In this document: in pieces, positions 1 through 9,254 of the stretch
Layout: every line of letters starts with the position of its first letter
Numbering within the stretch: the first letter of the stretch is position 1
Source of the DNA: CAIKZZ01 sp036742455
GTDB taxonomy: Bacteria; Pseudomonadota; Gammaproteobacteria; Steroidobacterales; Steroidobacteraceae
Assembly (NCBI GenBank): GCA_036742455.1
Contig: DAINQU010000007.1
Span: 89,068-153,067, forward strand
Length of the DNA: 64,000 bases
Direction: 5' to 3'
Position numbers and translations under genes: made by a program
The notes under the pieces: generated by a model
Seen by the model: the letters and a program-made list of their open reading frames with translations, nothing else
Databases searched by the model: none
Told to the model about the DNA's origin: nothing

Positions 1-34
1 CCGAGTGGGTATGGTGAGTGCCGGAGCGATTCAT
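1..34 (-). other. possible start of a gene downstream of rsmB
   Basis: On the minus strand an ATG lies at 34-32, about 25 nt past the rsmB stop, and the frame stays open to the window edge (begins MNRSGTHHTHS). It could be the first codons of the next gene in the rsmB operon. There is no clear Shine-Dalgarno sequence and the fragment is far too short to identify. Confidence 0.2.
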
Positions 35-59
35 AGAGTGGTGGTTCTGATTCCGGTCA

Positions 60-1391
60 TCAGGCTGGGCGTCGTTCGAGGCACGCGTAGTAAAAACCAT
101 CGGTGCCTGCGTACCCCGGCAGGAGCACCAAGCCGGGCCCTCTGAACTGGGGCCGCGGTGGCAAGCCGGGCAAGGCTAGGCTAGCAGATTCGGTCACATC
201 CACTGCATCGCGAGTCTCGGCCAGAAACCCTTTGAGGACGGCAGTGTTCTCTGCACGCAGCACAGAACACGTCGCGTATACCAGACGGCCGCCCGGTTTC
301 AGCCGTTGCCACAGCCCATCCAGCAGTCCGCGCTGCCGGGCTGCCAGGCCCGGCAACTCGCGGGGTCGCCGCAGCCACTTGATATCGGGATGACGGCGAA
401 TGACGCCTGTTCCGGAGCAAGGCGCGTCGAGCAAGATTCGGTCGTACCGACTTTCGCCGATCACCCGAGTATCGGCGGCGTCGCCAACGCGGACGTCGGC
501 GGTCAAGCCGAGGCGGGCGAGATTGTCACGGATACGTTGGGCGCGCTGGGCGTCGATATCTACGGCAACGACCTCGGCAAGCCCCGGACAGGATTCCAGC
601 AGGTGCCCGGTCTTTCCGCCAGGCGCAGCGCACGCGTCGAGCACACGCTGACCAGGCTTCACGTCGAGCAGCGGTGCGGCGAGCTGTGCCGCGGCATCTT
701 GCACAGAGCATCGTCCTGCCATAAAGGCCGGCAGCGCGCGTACATCGGTCGGGACGGCCATATCGAGGGCGTCAACGGCAAACGGCACCGCTTGAGTCTC
801 CAATCCAGCCTCCGCCAGCTCGGCGATGAGACTGTCTCGGCTGATGCGTCCACGGCGGGCGCGCAACGTTAACGGTGGATGCGCATTGTTCGCTTCCAGA
901 ACGCGCTCCCACTCGTCCGGCCAATCGCGCATCAGTTGCTCAACGAACCAGTCCGGATGAGACCACCGGCCTGCTTGGGTTTCGTCCGCCGCCGCCAATA
1001 GCGTTTCCCGCTCGCGCTGATAGCGACGCAGACAGGCATTCACCATTCCCGCTGCTCCGGCCGCGCCAACCAAACGGGCGGCAGCCACCGTGGCACTGAC
1101 TGCGGCGTGTGGTGCCGTGCCGGCATATTCAAGTTGATACAAGCCCACCAAAAGCAGCGCCTGCACGGCCGGTTTTTGGTCGTCCCACGGACGCGGTATC
1201 AGTTGGACGGCAACCCGGCGTAGCCGATGACCGAAGCGCATGGCACCAAACGCGAGCGCCTGCGCAAACGCACGGTCAGATGGTGCCGCCGCGGCCGCCT
1301 CGAGCGCCGCTTCGAGCATCACGCCGTCACTGAGTACGGCGGCTACGGCACGAACGGCGGCCGCCCGGCTTCCAGCACCTGCTTCAATCAC
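60..1391 (-). CDS. rsmB: 16S rRNA (cytosine-967-C5)-methyltransferase RsmB
   Basis: Transfers a methyl group from SAM to C5 of C967 in 16S rRNA. The 443-residue protein has an N-terminal NusB-like helical RNA-binding domain (about residues 8-140) and a C-terminal Rossmann methyltransferase domain. The SAM-binding DACAAPGGKT motif is near residue 252. Both cysteines of the RNA m5C mechanism are visible, in DAPCSGTG near 323 and YATCSV near 375. Length is normal for the family. The start is a GTG that overlaps the end of fmt by 8 nt, so the two are translationally coupled in the usual def-fmt-rsmB operon. Confidence 0.96.
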   Translation of the reverse strand: MIEAGAGSRAAAVRAVAAVLSDGVMLEAALEAAAAAPSDRAFAQALAFGAMRFGHRLRRVAVQLIPRPWDDQKPAVQALLLVGLYQLEYAGTAPHAAVSATVAAARLVGAAGAAGMVNACLRRYQRERETLLAAADETQAGRWSHPDWFVEQLMRDWPDEWERVLEANNAHPPLTLRARRGRISRDSLIAELAEAGLETQAVPFAVDALDMAVPTDVRALPAFMAGRCSVQDAAAQLAAPLLDVKPGQRVLDACAAPGGKTGHLLESCPGLAEVVAVDIDAQRAQRIRDNLARLGLTADVRVGDAADTRVIGESRYDRILLDAPCSGTGVIRRHPDIKWLRRPRELPGLAARQRGLLDGLWQRLKPGGRLVYATCSVLRAENTAVLKGFLAETRDAVDVTESASLALPGLPPRPQFRGPGLVLLPGYAGTDGFYYACLERRPA

Positions 1392-2343
1392 TTTGCACCC
1401 CTAGCTGGAGACCGACGATAGGGCCCTGTCGAGCCTCTGACTGTATGAATTCCCGAGCACTCACGACACCGCGCCCCGCAAGCTGCACCCGCAACAGGCG
1501 CAGCACCCCGCAGCCGGTGGCGACATCGATACCGTCTGCGCCTGCGGCCACTAGAGTGCCGGCAGGCGCCGTGACGGGCTGCGATGACGTGACGATCGCG
1601 GAGTGGATGCGTAGTTGGACGCCGCGCCAACGCGTTTCTGCGATTGGCCAAGGCTGGTACGCCCGTACAGAACGCTCAAGCTCCGCCGCGGATCGCTGCC
1701 AGTCAATCAGCGCCTCCGCTTTGGTGACCTTGCGCGCATAAACCGTGCCTTCGTCCGGTTGATCGACCGGCACGAGTTGTTGAGTCGCGATAAGCGGCAG
1801 TACGTCCAGGAGTCGCTTCGCCCCCAGCTCAGCGAGCGTGTTCGTCAAGGTGGCTGTCGTATCGGTGGGTGCAATCGCGCACGCCGCCTGCGCGTACACC
1901 GGGCCGGTATCCAAACCTTCGGCCATACGCATGATGCAGACGCCGGTTTCGGAGTCGCCGGCCAAAATCGCGCGCTGTACGGGCGCTGCCCCGCGCCAGC
2001 GCGGCAGTAACGAGGCGTGAATATTCAGACAGCCCAGCCGCGGAACCGCCAACACCTCCGGCGGCAGTAACAAACCGTAGGCGGCCACGACCATCACGTC
2101 GGGCGTAAACGCAGCGAGATCGGTGGCAGCTGCAGCGTTACGCAAGCTATCCGGCTGCATCAGTGGCAAACCGTGCTCTAGAGCCCGTTGTTTGACCGGC
2201 GACGGCTGCAATGCACGACCCCGTCCGGCCGGACGATCGGGTTGCGTGTAGACACACCGCACGTCGTAATGCGCGGACAATAGGGCGTCCAGCGCAGGCA
2301 CCGCGAACTCGGGAGTGCCCGCGTAGACAACGGATAATTTCAC
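1384..2343 (-). CDS. fmt: methionyl-tRNA formyltransferase
   Basis: Formylates the amino group of Met on initiator tRNA using 10-formyl-tetrahydrofolate. The N-terminal formyltransferase domain carries the SLLPRWRGAAP signature (about residues 110-120), with catalytic Asn/His in the preceding NIHASLLP stretch. The C-terminal OB-like domain begins near residue 205. The 319-residue length is standard. A GTG start sits 2 nt after the def stop, and the 3' end overlaps rsmB, so the three form one operon. Confidence 0.97.
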   Translation of the reverse strand: MKLSVVYAGTPEFAVPALDALLSAHYDVRCVYTQPDRPAGRGRALQPSPVKQRALEHGLPLMQPDSLRNAAAATDLAAFTPDVMVVAAYGLLLPPEVLAVPRLGCLNIHASLLPRWRGAAPVQRAILAGDSETGVCIMRMAEGLDTGPVYAQAACAIAPTDTTATLTNTLAELGAKRLLDVLPLIATQQLVPVDQPDEGTVYARKVTKAEALIDWQRSAAELERSVRAYQPWPIAETRWRGVQLRIHSAIVTSSQPVTAPAGTLVAAGADGIDVATGCGVLRLLRVQLAGRGVVSAREFIQSEARQGPIVGLQLGVQSD

Positions 2344-2345
2344 GT

Positions 2346-2879
2346 TCAGAGCGCCGGCCGGTGGGGACGTTGCACTGCGTGATGCCGCTGATCGCGCTCG
2401 AGTTTTTGCCGAATACGCGTGCGTTTTAGTTCGGACAGGTAATCGACGAACAGTTTCCCTTCAAGATGATCCATTTCGTGCTGGATGCAGACCGCTAAAA
2501 GGCCCTCACAATCCATTTCGAAAGGCTGGCCGTCGCGATCCAACGCGCGCACCCGAACTTTTTCAGGACGCGTGACGCTCTCGTAATAGCCCGGCACCGA
2601 GAGGCAACCCTCTTTGTATTCCGTCGGTTGACCGTCGGTGGTCAGTATTTCTGGGTTGATGAACACGAGGGGCTGATCATTTTCTTCAGAAATATCGATA
2701 ACAATCAAACGAATATGGCGATCAACCTGGGGCGCAGCGAGGCCCACTCCGGGTGCCGCGTACATCGTCTCAAACATATCGTCGATCAAGCGGCGAATCG
2801 TCGAATCGACTTCCGTGACGGGGATCGCTCGCGTCCGTAAGCGCGGGTCGGGATATTGAAGAATCGTGAGGCGCGTCAT
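2346..2879 (-). CDS. def: peptide deformylase
   Basis: Removes the formyl group from nascent proteins; a metalloenzyme that normally uses Fe(II). All three family motifs are present: GVGLAAPQ (motif 1, about residue 45), EGCLSVPG (motif 2, about 92, with the metal-binding Cys) and QHEMDH (motif 3, about 135, with both metal-binding His and catalytic Glu). It is 177 residues long, with a charged C-terminal tail. It is first in the def-fmt-rsmB operon and faces away from the LysM gene across a 203-bp intergenic region. Confidence 0.97.
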   Translation of the reverse strand: MTRLTILQYPDPRLRTRAIPVTEVDSTIRRLIDDMFETMYAAPGVGLAAPQVDRHIRLIVIDISEENDQPLVFINPEILTTDGQPTEYKEGCLSVPGYYESVTRPEKVRVRALDRDGQPFEMDCEGLLAVCIQHEMDHLEGKLFVDYLSELKRTRIRQKLERDQRHHAVQRPHRPAL

Positions 2880-3082
2880 GGTTGGTAAGGCAGGTCCGTG
2901 TCGGCGGCGCAGTATGCTGCTAAAGTCCGGTCGAGGTTAGACCTCGCCCGGGTTGATTGGTTGCATCGGTATTCGGTGCTAAGACCGTTTCCTGTGCCGG
3001 GAAGTCGCCGATTATAGGACGGCCGCACCGCCGGGTCTTGTCATAGTGCGCCCGCTAGGCCTCTGCGAGGGTCGATAACTCG
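2880..3082. promoter_or_regulatory. divergent intergenic region def / LysM gene
   Basis: These 203 bp separate two divergent transcription units and must hold promoters for both. A small perfect hairpin (6-bp stem, 3-nt loop) lies at 2932-2946. I could not pick a convincing -35/-10 pair for either side. Confidence 0.4.
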
Positions 3083-4171
3083 ATGAAAACGCTCCGTCTG
3101 CTCTCCACATTGCTCTTGCTGGCTGCGATGCCTGCAGCTTGGGCACTGACCTTGTCGCCGGAGGCGCCGGCTCGGTACGTCGTGAAATCCGGCGATACGT
3201 TGTGGGCGTTGGCCGGGAAGTATCTTGCCGACCCCGGATCGTGGCCGGAGTTGTGGCGCGCGGGCGCCGGCATCGACAACCCAAACCGCATTTATCCGGG
3301 AGACGTACTGGTTCTGGGGGTCGATTCGGAGGGTCACCCCCGTTTGACGATCGAGTCAGCAGAATCGGCAACGGATGCCTCCCCCACGGTGCGGCTCTCT
3401 CCGACCGTACGGACATCACCCTTGCCGGAGGTCATTCCGGTCATACCCCACGATATAGCCGCCGCTTTCATGGAACGGCCGACGTTACTGGCGCCAGAGG
3501 AACTCCATTCTCTCCCTTACGTTCTGGGCTTTGAGCATGACCGCCTCGCCGGTGCGGCCGGTAACCGGCTCTATGCACGCCGGATGCCTCGCCCCGCATC
3601 GGGCCTGTACAGCGTCGTGCACACCGGCGATCCGGTCATTGACCCCGTTTCGAAGCGGACTATTGGCATACAAGCCATCTTCACCGGCACGGCCCAGGTT
3701 GACCCACCGACTCAGAGCACGCGCGACGTCACAAGCTTGACGCTCATCGCGTCGGCCCGCGAGACGTTACCCGGCGATCGCTTGGTCCCGGATATGGAGA
3801 GCTCGCGACCGAATTTGATTCCGCACCGGCCCTCGGAACGGGTCGACGCGCGTATCGCTGCCGTCGTCGACGGCGTCCACGTCGTTGGCCAATACCAAGT
3901 TGTCTTGCTGAATCAAGGCCATAGCGCCGGACTCGAACCTGGGCACGTCCTCACGCTCTGGCACGAAGCCGCCGCTCTTCCGGATCGCGGCCCCGGTGAC
4001 CCGACGCGCCAGAGCGATTTCACCGCCTTCCGGCGTTCCGTTGAATTGCCACCGGAATCCGCCGGTTCGCTGCTCGTGTTCCGGGTGTACCCGGAAGCGA
4101 GTTATGGCCTAGTGCTACAAACGAATTCTGAATTACGCGTTGGAGACGCGGCCAGAAGCTCAATTAATTAG
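3083..4171 (+). CDS. LysM domain-containing secreted protein
   Basis: The 362-residue protein begins with a clear signal peptide (MKTLRLLSTLLLLAAMPAAWA). A LysM peptidoglycan-binding domain follows at about residues 32-82, containing YVVKSGDTLWALAGKY and ending in the typical IYPGDVLVL. The remaining 270 residues have no motif I recognise. A LysM protein of this kind occupies the same position between def and dprA-smg-topA in many gammaproteobacteria. It is likely periplasmic and bound to murein. No catalytic domain is visible, so an enzymatic role is not claimed. Confidence 0.9.
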   Translation: MKTLRLLSTLLLLAAMPAAWALTLSPEAPARYVVKSGDTLWALAGKYLADPGSWPELWRAGAGIDNPNRIYPGDVLVLGVDSEGHPRLTIESAESATDASPTVRLSPTVRTSPLPEVIPVIPHDIAAAFMERPTLLAPEELHSLPYVLGFEHDRLAGAAGNRLYARRMPRPASGLYSVVHTGDPVIDPVSKRTIGIQAIFTGTAQVDPPTQSTRDVTSLTLIASARETLPGDRLVPDMESSRPNLIPHRPSERVDARIAAVVDGVHVVGQYQVVLLNQGHSAGLEPGHVLTLWHEAAALPDRGPGDPTRQSDFTAFRRSVELPPESAGSLLVFRVYPEASYGLVLQTNSELRVGDAARSSIN

Positions 4172-4407
4172 TTCATAATCAATAAGTTGCGCTATTGATC
4201 GCGAACGGGCGCCCGGCGTGCGGGTTGGACAACGCCCCGGAAATGCGTTTAGATGCGTCCGGCTTCGAACCGTCAGGCTCTGTCACGTTGATCGATCGCT
4301 AACCCTCCACCGACTCCGTCGGCGCGGTTTTCGGTCGGGTAGGGGTGGATAAAGCGACGTCGCGAACGTTGCTCCCGCTCCGTGGTCCAGACCCGGGGTA
4401 CCCGCGC
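4172..4407 (+). other. intergenic gap where dprA is usually found
   Basis: In many gammaproteobacteria dprA, the DNA-processing protein of natural transformation, lies between the LysM gene and smg. Here only 236 bp separate the two and no frame resembles DprA. A 7-bp inverted repeat (ATCAATA/TATTGAT) lies just after the LysM stop at about 4178-4199 but lacks a T-run. See findings. Confidence 0.5.
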
Positions 4408-4890
4408 ATGAACGACCCGATGAACGACAACGTACTGGACATACTGATCTATCTTTTCGAGAACTTCCTGGAATCGGATACGGCGCCCCAACCCAGTCGG
4501 GACGTTCTCCGAGAGGAACTCGAGCATGCCGGCTTTGCCGAAAGTGGCATCGAGCGTGCTCTGGAGTGGCTCGAAGGCTTGGCCGGTGACGGCGAAGTCG
4601 CCCCCGCTGTTCGGCAGCGATCCTTTCGGGCCTTCAGCGGCTATGAGGTTTCCCGTCTGTCCACCGAAGTGCGGGGCTATCTGGTACAGCTCGAGCAGGT
4701 AGGCATCCTCCCTGCCCAGCAACGAGAACTGGTGATTGACCGACTTTTAGCGCTCGATGCCGAGGAAATCGAAATCGAGCAGGTGAAATGGGTGGTGCTG
4801 ATGGTTCTGTTCAGCCAACCCGGGCAGGAGCAGGCCTACCAGCGCATGGAAGACCTGGTGTTCGAAGGCCCGTCGGACGCGCTCCATTGA
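4408..4890 (+). CDS. smg: Smg family protein (DUF494)
   Basis: A member of the Smg/DUF494 family, whose biochemical function is not established. The N-terminus (NDNVLDILIYLFENF) matches the typical family start, and the protein is acidic and helical throughout (about 160 residues). Start choice is between ATG 4408, preceded by GGGGTA at 7 nt spacing, and ATG 4420, which better matches the usual N-terminus. The frame extends further upstream without homology-like sequence. It is followed by topA, the usual neighbour. Confidence 0.9.
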   Translation: MNDPMNDNVLDILIYLFENFLESDTAPQPSRDVLREELEHAGFAESGIERALEWLEGLAGDGEVAPAVRQRSFRAFSGYEVSRLSTEVRGYLVQLEQVGILPAQQRELVIDRLLALDAEEIEIEQVKWVVLMVLFSQPGQEQAYQRMEDLVFEGPSDALH

Positions 4891-4969
4891 CGCCGACCAC
4901 CCAACGGTGGCAACGATATATATGAGAGGGCAACGGTCATAAGGGCCGCGGTCCCGTTTTTTGGAAAAC

Positions 4970-7375
4970 ATGAGCAAAAATCTCGTCATCGTCGAATCGC
5001 CCGCGAAAGCCAAGACCATCAAGAAGTACCTGGGTAAGGACTTTGAGGTGGTGGCTTCCATCGGCCACATCCGTGACCTCGTCTCAAAAGACGGCGCGGT
5101 CGATCCGGAACACGACTTCCGAATGAATTACGCCGTCACCGAGCGGGGCGAAAAACAGGTCGAAGTCATCGTTAAGGCGATGAAGAAAGCAGACACGCTC
5201 TACCTCGCGACTGACCCTGACCGGGAAGGCGAGGCCATTTCTTGGCACATTTTAGAGGTGCTGCGCGAGCGGGGTGTTCTGGGCACCAAGCCCGTCCACC
5301 GCGCCAAGTTCTTCGAAATCACGAAGAAAGAAATTCAGAATGCGATTGCGCACCCCGAGTCGCTGTCCACCTCGTTGGTCAATGCCCAACAGGCGCGTCG
5401 GGCGCTCGACCATTTGATCGGGTTCAATATCTCGCCGCTGCTGTGGAAAAAGATGTTCCCTGGCTTATCGGCGGGTCGCGTCCAAAGCGTCGCACTGCGG
5501 CTGATTTGCGAGCGGGAAGCCGAGATTCAGGCCTTTAAGCGCCTGGAGTATTGGACCATCGAAGTCGACGCCGAAAAGACCGGGCAGGCGTTTAAAGCGC
5601 GCGTCATTGAAGTTGACGGTCGACGTATCGAAGCCGATGTCGCAAAAAGCATCTTCACTCTGACGAATGAATCGTCGGCGAAAGCTGCGGAACAGTCGTT
5701 GTCGAAGGCCTGTGGCGGCGAATTATTGGTGACGGATGTCGAGGCCAAGCCTCGCCAGCGCAGCCCACAGGCTCCCTTCCGCACTTCAACGCTGCAACAA
5801 GCGGGCGCCAATCGACTGGGTTACTCAGCGCGGCGTACCATGCAGTTGGCGCAGAAACTCTATGAAGGCGTCGACTTCGGCGAAGGACCGGTCGGCCTGA
5901 TCACATATATGCGTACCGACTCGACCTCGCTGTCGGCCGACGCAATCACCGAGATTCGCCAGACGATCGGCGCGACCTATGGGGCCGATGCCGTTCCGGC
6001 CCAGCCACGCTCGTATGCCAACAAGCAAAAGAACGCCCAGGAAGCACACGAAGCGATTCGCCCAACGTCTGCGTCGACGACCCCGGACAAGTTGAAAGGC
6101 AAAATCGACGAAGACATGTGGCGTCTGTATGACCTGATTTGGAAGCGCACTGTCGCTTCCCAGATGGTCAATGCGTTGTTTGAGCAGGTCACCGTCTCGT
6201 TGAAGCCCGGATTACGCGCTGACGGTGGTTTGATTCGCGCCAGTGGCTCGACGCTCGTGAAGGCGGGCTTTTTGGCCGCCTATGGCGTTGACGTCAACGA
6301 CGATGACGAGACCGAAGAGGGGGGGCGCCTGCCCGCACTTGCGGTCGGCGATCGCACGAAACTTCTGCAACTACTGCCCGAGCAGCATTTCACACAGCCG
6401 CCTCCGCGTTACACGGAAGCCTCGTTGGTTCGGGCGTTGGAAGAGCGCGGCATCGGCCGTCCGTCCACCTACGCCACGATCATTGAGACGCTTCGCGCGC
6501 GTAAGTATGTGGATGATGAACGACGGAATTTCGTACCGACAGACACTGGCAAAGTGGTCAGCCGTTTCTTGGTCGAATTCTTCTCGACGTACGTCGATTA
6601 TGATTTCACGGCGCGTCTGGAAGATACGCTCGACGATATCTCGAGCGGAGACAAGGACTGGATCCCAGTTCTGCGTGACTTCTGGGGACCGTTTTCCGAA
6701 CAACTCAAGGCCGTGGAGCCGAAGCCGCGACCTGATTTCGCTCGCTCATTGGGTATCGACCCGGCCTCGGGGCGCCCAGTCAGTATTCGCGTGGGGCAGT
6801 ACGGGTCCTTTGCCCAAATTGGGGTGCGTGAGGACGAGGAAAAGCCCAAGTTTGCGAGTCTGAAGCCTGGGCAGACCATGGATTCCATTACCCTGAGCGA
6901 AGCGTTAGAGCTCTTCCGGTTGCCGCGCGTCCTCGGTGAACTGCCGGATGGCAGCTCCGTCTCCGTTGCTATCGGTCGTTTCGGCCCCTTTGTGAAATAC
7001 GGATCGAATTACGTGTCGCTGAAAGCGCCCGACGACCCGTACACGATCGAGTTCCCACGCGCTGTCGAAGTGATCGAGGAGAAGAAGCGGACGGATGCCG
7101 CTCGCCTGATCCGAGACCATGGCGATGGCATCCAGATCTTGAACGGCCGTTTCGGACCGTACATTACGGATGGCGAAAAGAACGCAAAAATTCCAAAGGA
7201 TCGCGAACCTGCGAGCCTTTCGCGGGAAGAATGCGAGGGTCTGCTGGCGGTAGCTCCACCCCCCAAGGGACGCTTTGGCCGCAAGAAGGCGGCGGCTAAG
7301 AAAACGGCCGCCAAAAAAACGGCCGTTAAGGCGCCCGCCAAGAAAAAAGCGGCGAAGAAGAAAGCGGCGAAGTAA
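4970..7375 (+). CDS. topA: DNA topoisomerase I
   Basis: Type IA topoisomerase that relaxes negative supercoils. The Toprim domain is at residues 4-115, with TDPDREGEA at 81-89. The active-site region GLITYMRTDS is near residue 313, with Tyr as the nucleophile. The C-terminal part has glycine/aromatic-rich repeats (e.g. GRFGPFVKYG and GRFGPYITDG) and ends in a Lys/Ala-rich tail of about 35 residues. The Cys4 zinc ribbons of E. coli TopA are absent. Start is ATG 4970; a TTG three codons upstream is in frame but less likely. Total length about 801 residues. Confidence 0.97.
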   Translation: MSKNLVIVESPAKAKTIKKYLGKDFEVVASIGHIRDLVSKDGAVDPEHDFRMNYAVTERGEKQVEVIVKAMKKADTLYLATDPDREGEAISWHILEVLRERGVLGTKPVHRAKFFEITKKEIQNAIAHPESLSTSLVNAQQARRALDHLIGFNISPLLWKKMFPGLSAGRVQSVALRLICEREAEIQAFKRLEYWTIEVDAEKTGQAFKARVIEVDGRRIEADVAKSIFTLTNESSAKAAEQSLSKACGGELLVTDVEAKPRQRSPQAPFRTSTLQQAGANRLGYSARRTMQLAQKLYEGVDFGEGPVGLITYMRTDSTSLSADAITEIRQTIGATYGADAVPAQPRSYANKQKNAQEAHEAIRPTSASTTPDKLKGKIDEDMWRLYDLIWKRTVASQMVNALFEQVTVSLKPGLRADGGLIRASGSTLVKAGFLAAYGVDVNDDDETEEGGRLPALAVGDRTKLLQLLPEQHFTQPPPRYTEASLVRALEERGIGRPSTYATIIETLRARKYVDDERRNFVPTDTGKVVSRFLVEFFSTYVDYDFTARLEDTLDDISSGDKDWIPVLRDFWGPFSEQLKAVEPKPRPDFARSLGIDPASGRPVSIRVGQYGSFAQIGVREDEEKPKFASLKPGQTMDSITLSEALELFRLPRVLGELPDGSSVSVAIGRFGPFVKYGSNYVSLKAPDDPYTIEFPRAVEVIEEKKRTDAARLIRDHGDGIQILNGRFGPYITDGEKNAKIPKDREPASLSREECEGLLAVAPPPKGRFGRKKAAAKKTAAKKTAVKAPAKKKAAKKKAAK

Positions 7376-7411
7376 GGACGCCCTACGCCCAAGTAGCTTC
7401 GAGGATCCGAT

Positions 7412-8344
7412 ATGCAGCCTGACAAAGCGGCCGTACGCGACTACCTGATAGGCCTTCAAGCCAAAATCACGGAAACCGTGGCCGCAGTCGACGGCGCCGC
7501 CACTTTCCATGCGGACGCATGGCAGCGACCGGGCGGTGGTGGCGGCGAAAGCCGGATTCTGCGCAATGGCGCGCTGCTTGAGCAGGGCGGTGTCGGTTTC
7601 TCCCACGTCATGGGTTCGGGGCTTCCGCCGTCGGCAACCCAACAGCGACCAGAGTTGGCGGGAGCTCAGTTTGAGGCGATGGGCGTCTCGCTCGTCTTTC
7701 ACCCTCAAAATCCGCACGTACCGACAACGCACATGAACGTGCGCTTTTTTATTGCTGAAAAGCCGGGGCACGATCCTGTGTGGTGGTTCGGTGGCGGCTT
7801 CGACCTCACGCCCTACTATCCCGTACTCGAAGACGTCGTCTCATGGCACACCGTGGCGCGACGTGCGTGTGAGCCTTTTGGACCCGAGATCTATCCGCAC
7901 TACAAGCGATGGTGTGACGATTACTTTTACCTCAAGCATCGAGGGGAAACACGCGGCGTTGGTGGCCTCTTCTTTGACGATCTGTGCGACGGCGGATTTG
8001 ATCGTGCCTTCGCACTCCAGAGAGCCGTGGGGGATGCCTTCCTAGACGCTTACCTGCCGATTGTTGAGCGACGCCGCCACACGCCGTATGGCGAGCGGGA
8101 GCGCGACTTCCAGCTGTACCGTCGTGGTCGTTACGTCGAATTCAACCTTGTCTTTGACCGCGGCACGCACTTTGGGCTCCAGTCGGGAGGGCGGACGGAA
8201 TCCATTCTCATGTCCCTGCCCCCGCTGGTTCGGTGGGAATACGATTGGCACCCAGAGCCCGGCTCCGCTGAGGAATCGCTGTACCGCGACTACCTGCGGC
8301 CGCGGGATTGGCTCGGGCTCGCCTCGACGGGTGATGTCGCATGA
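7412..8344 (+). CDS. hemF: oxygen-dependent coproporphyrinogen III oxidase
   Basis: Converts coproporphyrinogen III to protoporphyrinogen IX using O2, in haem synthesis. The 310-residue protein has the family signatures, including the FGGGFDLTPYYP stretch near residue 128 and the His-rich cores around HVPTTHMNVRF. GAGGAT precedes the ATG at a good distance. Its stop overlaps the rlmJ start as ATGA, implying translational coupling. Its presence indicates an aerobic haem route. Confidence 0.97.
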   Translation: MQPDKAAVRDYLIGLQAKITETVAAVDGAATFHADAWQRPGGGGGESRILRNGALLEQGGVGFSHVMGSGLPPSATQQRPELAGAQFEAMGVSLVFHPQNPHVPTTHMNVRFFIAEKPGHDPVWWFGGGFDLTPYYPVLEDVVSWHTVARRACEPFGPEIYPHYKRWCDDYFYLKHRGETRGVGGLFFDDLCDGGFDRAFALQRAVGDAFLDAYLPIVERRRHTPYGERERDFQLYRRGRYVEFNLVFDRGTHFGLQSGGRTESILMSLPPLVRWEYDWHPEPGSAEESLYRDYLRPRDWLGLASTGDVA

Positions 8345-9183
8345 ATTATCGGCACGCCTACCATGCCGGCAACGGCGCCGACGTGCTAAAGCATGTCGTG
8401 CTCTTGGCACTGTTGGATCACTTGTCCCGTAAGGAATCGGCGTACTGTTATCTGGATACCCATGCCGGCCGCGGCGTATACCCCCTCGGCGCGGCGGAAA
8501 CGCAACGCGCAGGGGAGTATCGCGACGGTATTTCCAAACTACTGACCGCCGAGTCTCCGCCGCCGGCTGTCGCTCGATATCTGGACCTGATCAGAGCGCT
8601 CGGCGTTGAAGGTGACGTGTTGGTACGTTACCCCGGGTCGCCCGCACTCGCTCTCGCCGTTCTAAGGGCGCAGGATCGTGCGATCCTCGCCGAACTCCAG
8701 CATTCCGAAGCGGGCGCTCTCAAGGCCGCCGTTTCACGGGATCGCCGTGCTCAGGTGCATGAGCGCGATGGTCACGAGGCACTCTTAGCGCTCATTCCGC
8801 CTCGCGAGAAGCGCGGGCTGGTCCTCATTGATCCGCCCTATGAGCAGCCCAACGAGTACGAGCGACTGGAGCAAACACTGACTGCGGCGTATGCCCGATG
8901 GCCCACCGGAACCTATGCCGTGTGGTATCCGATTAAGCACGGGGACGCCGCGCAACGCTTTCTGAACCGAATGGCTGCAACCGGTATCCGTCGTCAGTTG
9001 GTCATTGACCTTACCTACGAGCGCGATGACCTGCCGGGTGGTCTGAACGGTTCGGGGCTGCTCATTATCAACCCACCCTACCAACTGGAAGCGACCCTGG
9101 AAGGATCGCTACCGTGGTTGCATGCGCATCTGGCGCAGCCCGGTCGAGGACGCTTCCGGATCTCGTGGCTCGTTCCCGAGTAG
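8341..9183 (+). CDS. rlmJ: 23S rRNA (adenine-2030-N6)-methyltransferase RlmJ
   Basis: SAM-dependent N6-methylation of A2030 in 23S rRNA. The start MNYRHAYHAGNGADVLKH is highly typical of RlmJ (formerly YhiR/ComJ). The catalytic N6-adenine MTase motif appears as DPPYEQ near residue 164. At 280 residues the length matches the family. The start overlaps the hemF stop by 4 nt. No competence genes are seen nearby. Confidence 0.96.
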   Translation: MNYRHAYHAGNGADVLKHVVLLALLDHLSRKESAYCYLDTHAGRGVYPLGAAETQRAGEYRDGISKLLTAESPPPAVARYLDLIRALGVEGDVLVRYPGSPALALAVLRAQDRAILAELQHSEAGALKAAVSRDRRAQVHERDGHEALLALIPPREKRGLVLIDPPYEQPNEYERLEQTLTAAYARWPTGTYAVWYPIKHGDAAQRFLNRMAATGIRRQLVIDLTYERDDLPGGLNGSGLLIINPPYQLEATLEGSLPWLHAHLAQPGRGRFRISWLVPE

Positions 9184-9254
9184 TGATCCAAGGCATAGCG
9201 GCGGACATCCCGCCGTGTTCTGATCCACCTACGTTGTTGTTGGAGTCTGACACC

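Noticed and set aside
4178..4199. Inverted repeat after the LysM gene as a terminator
   Set aside because: Only 7 AT-rich pairs and no T-run.
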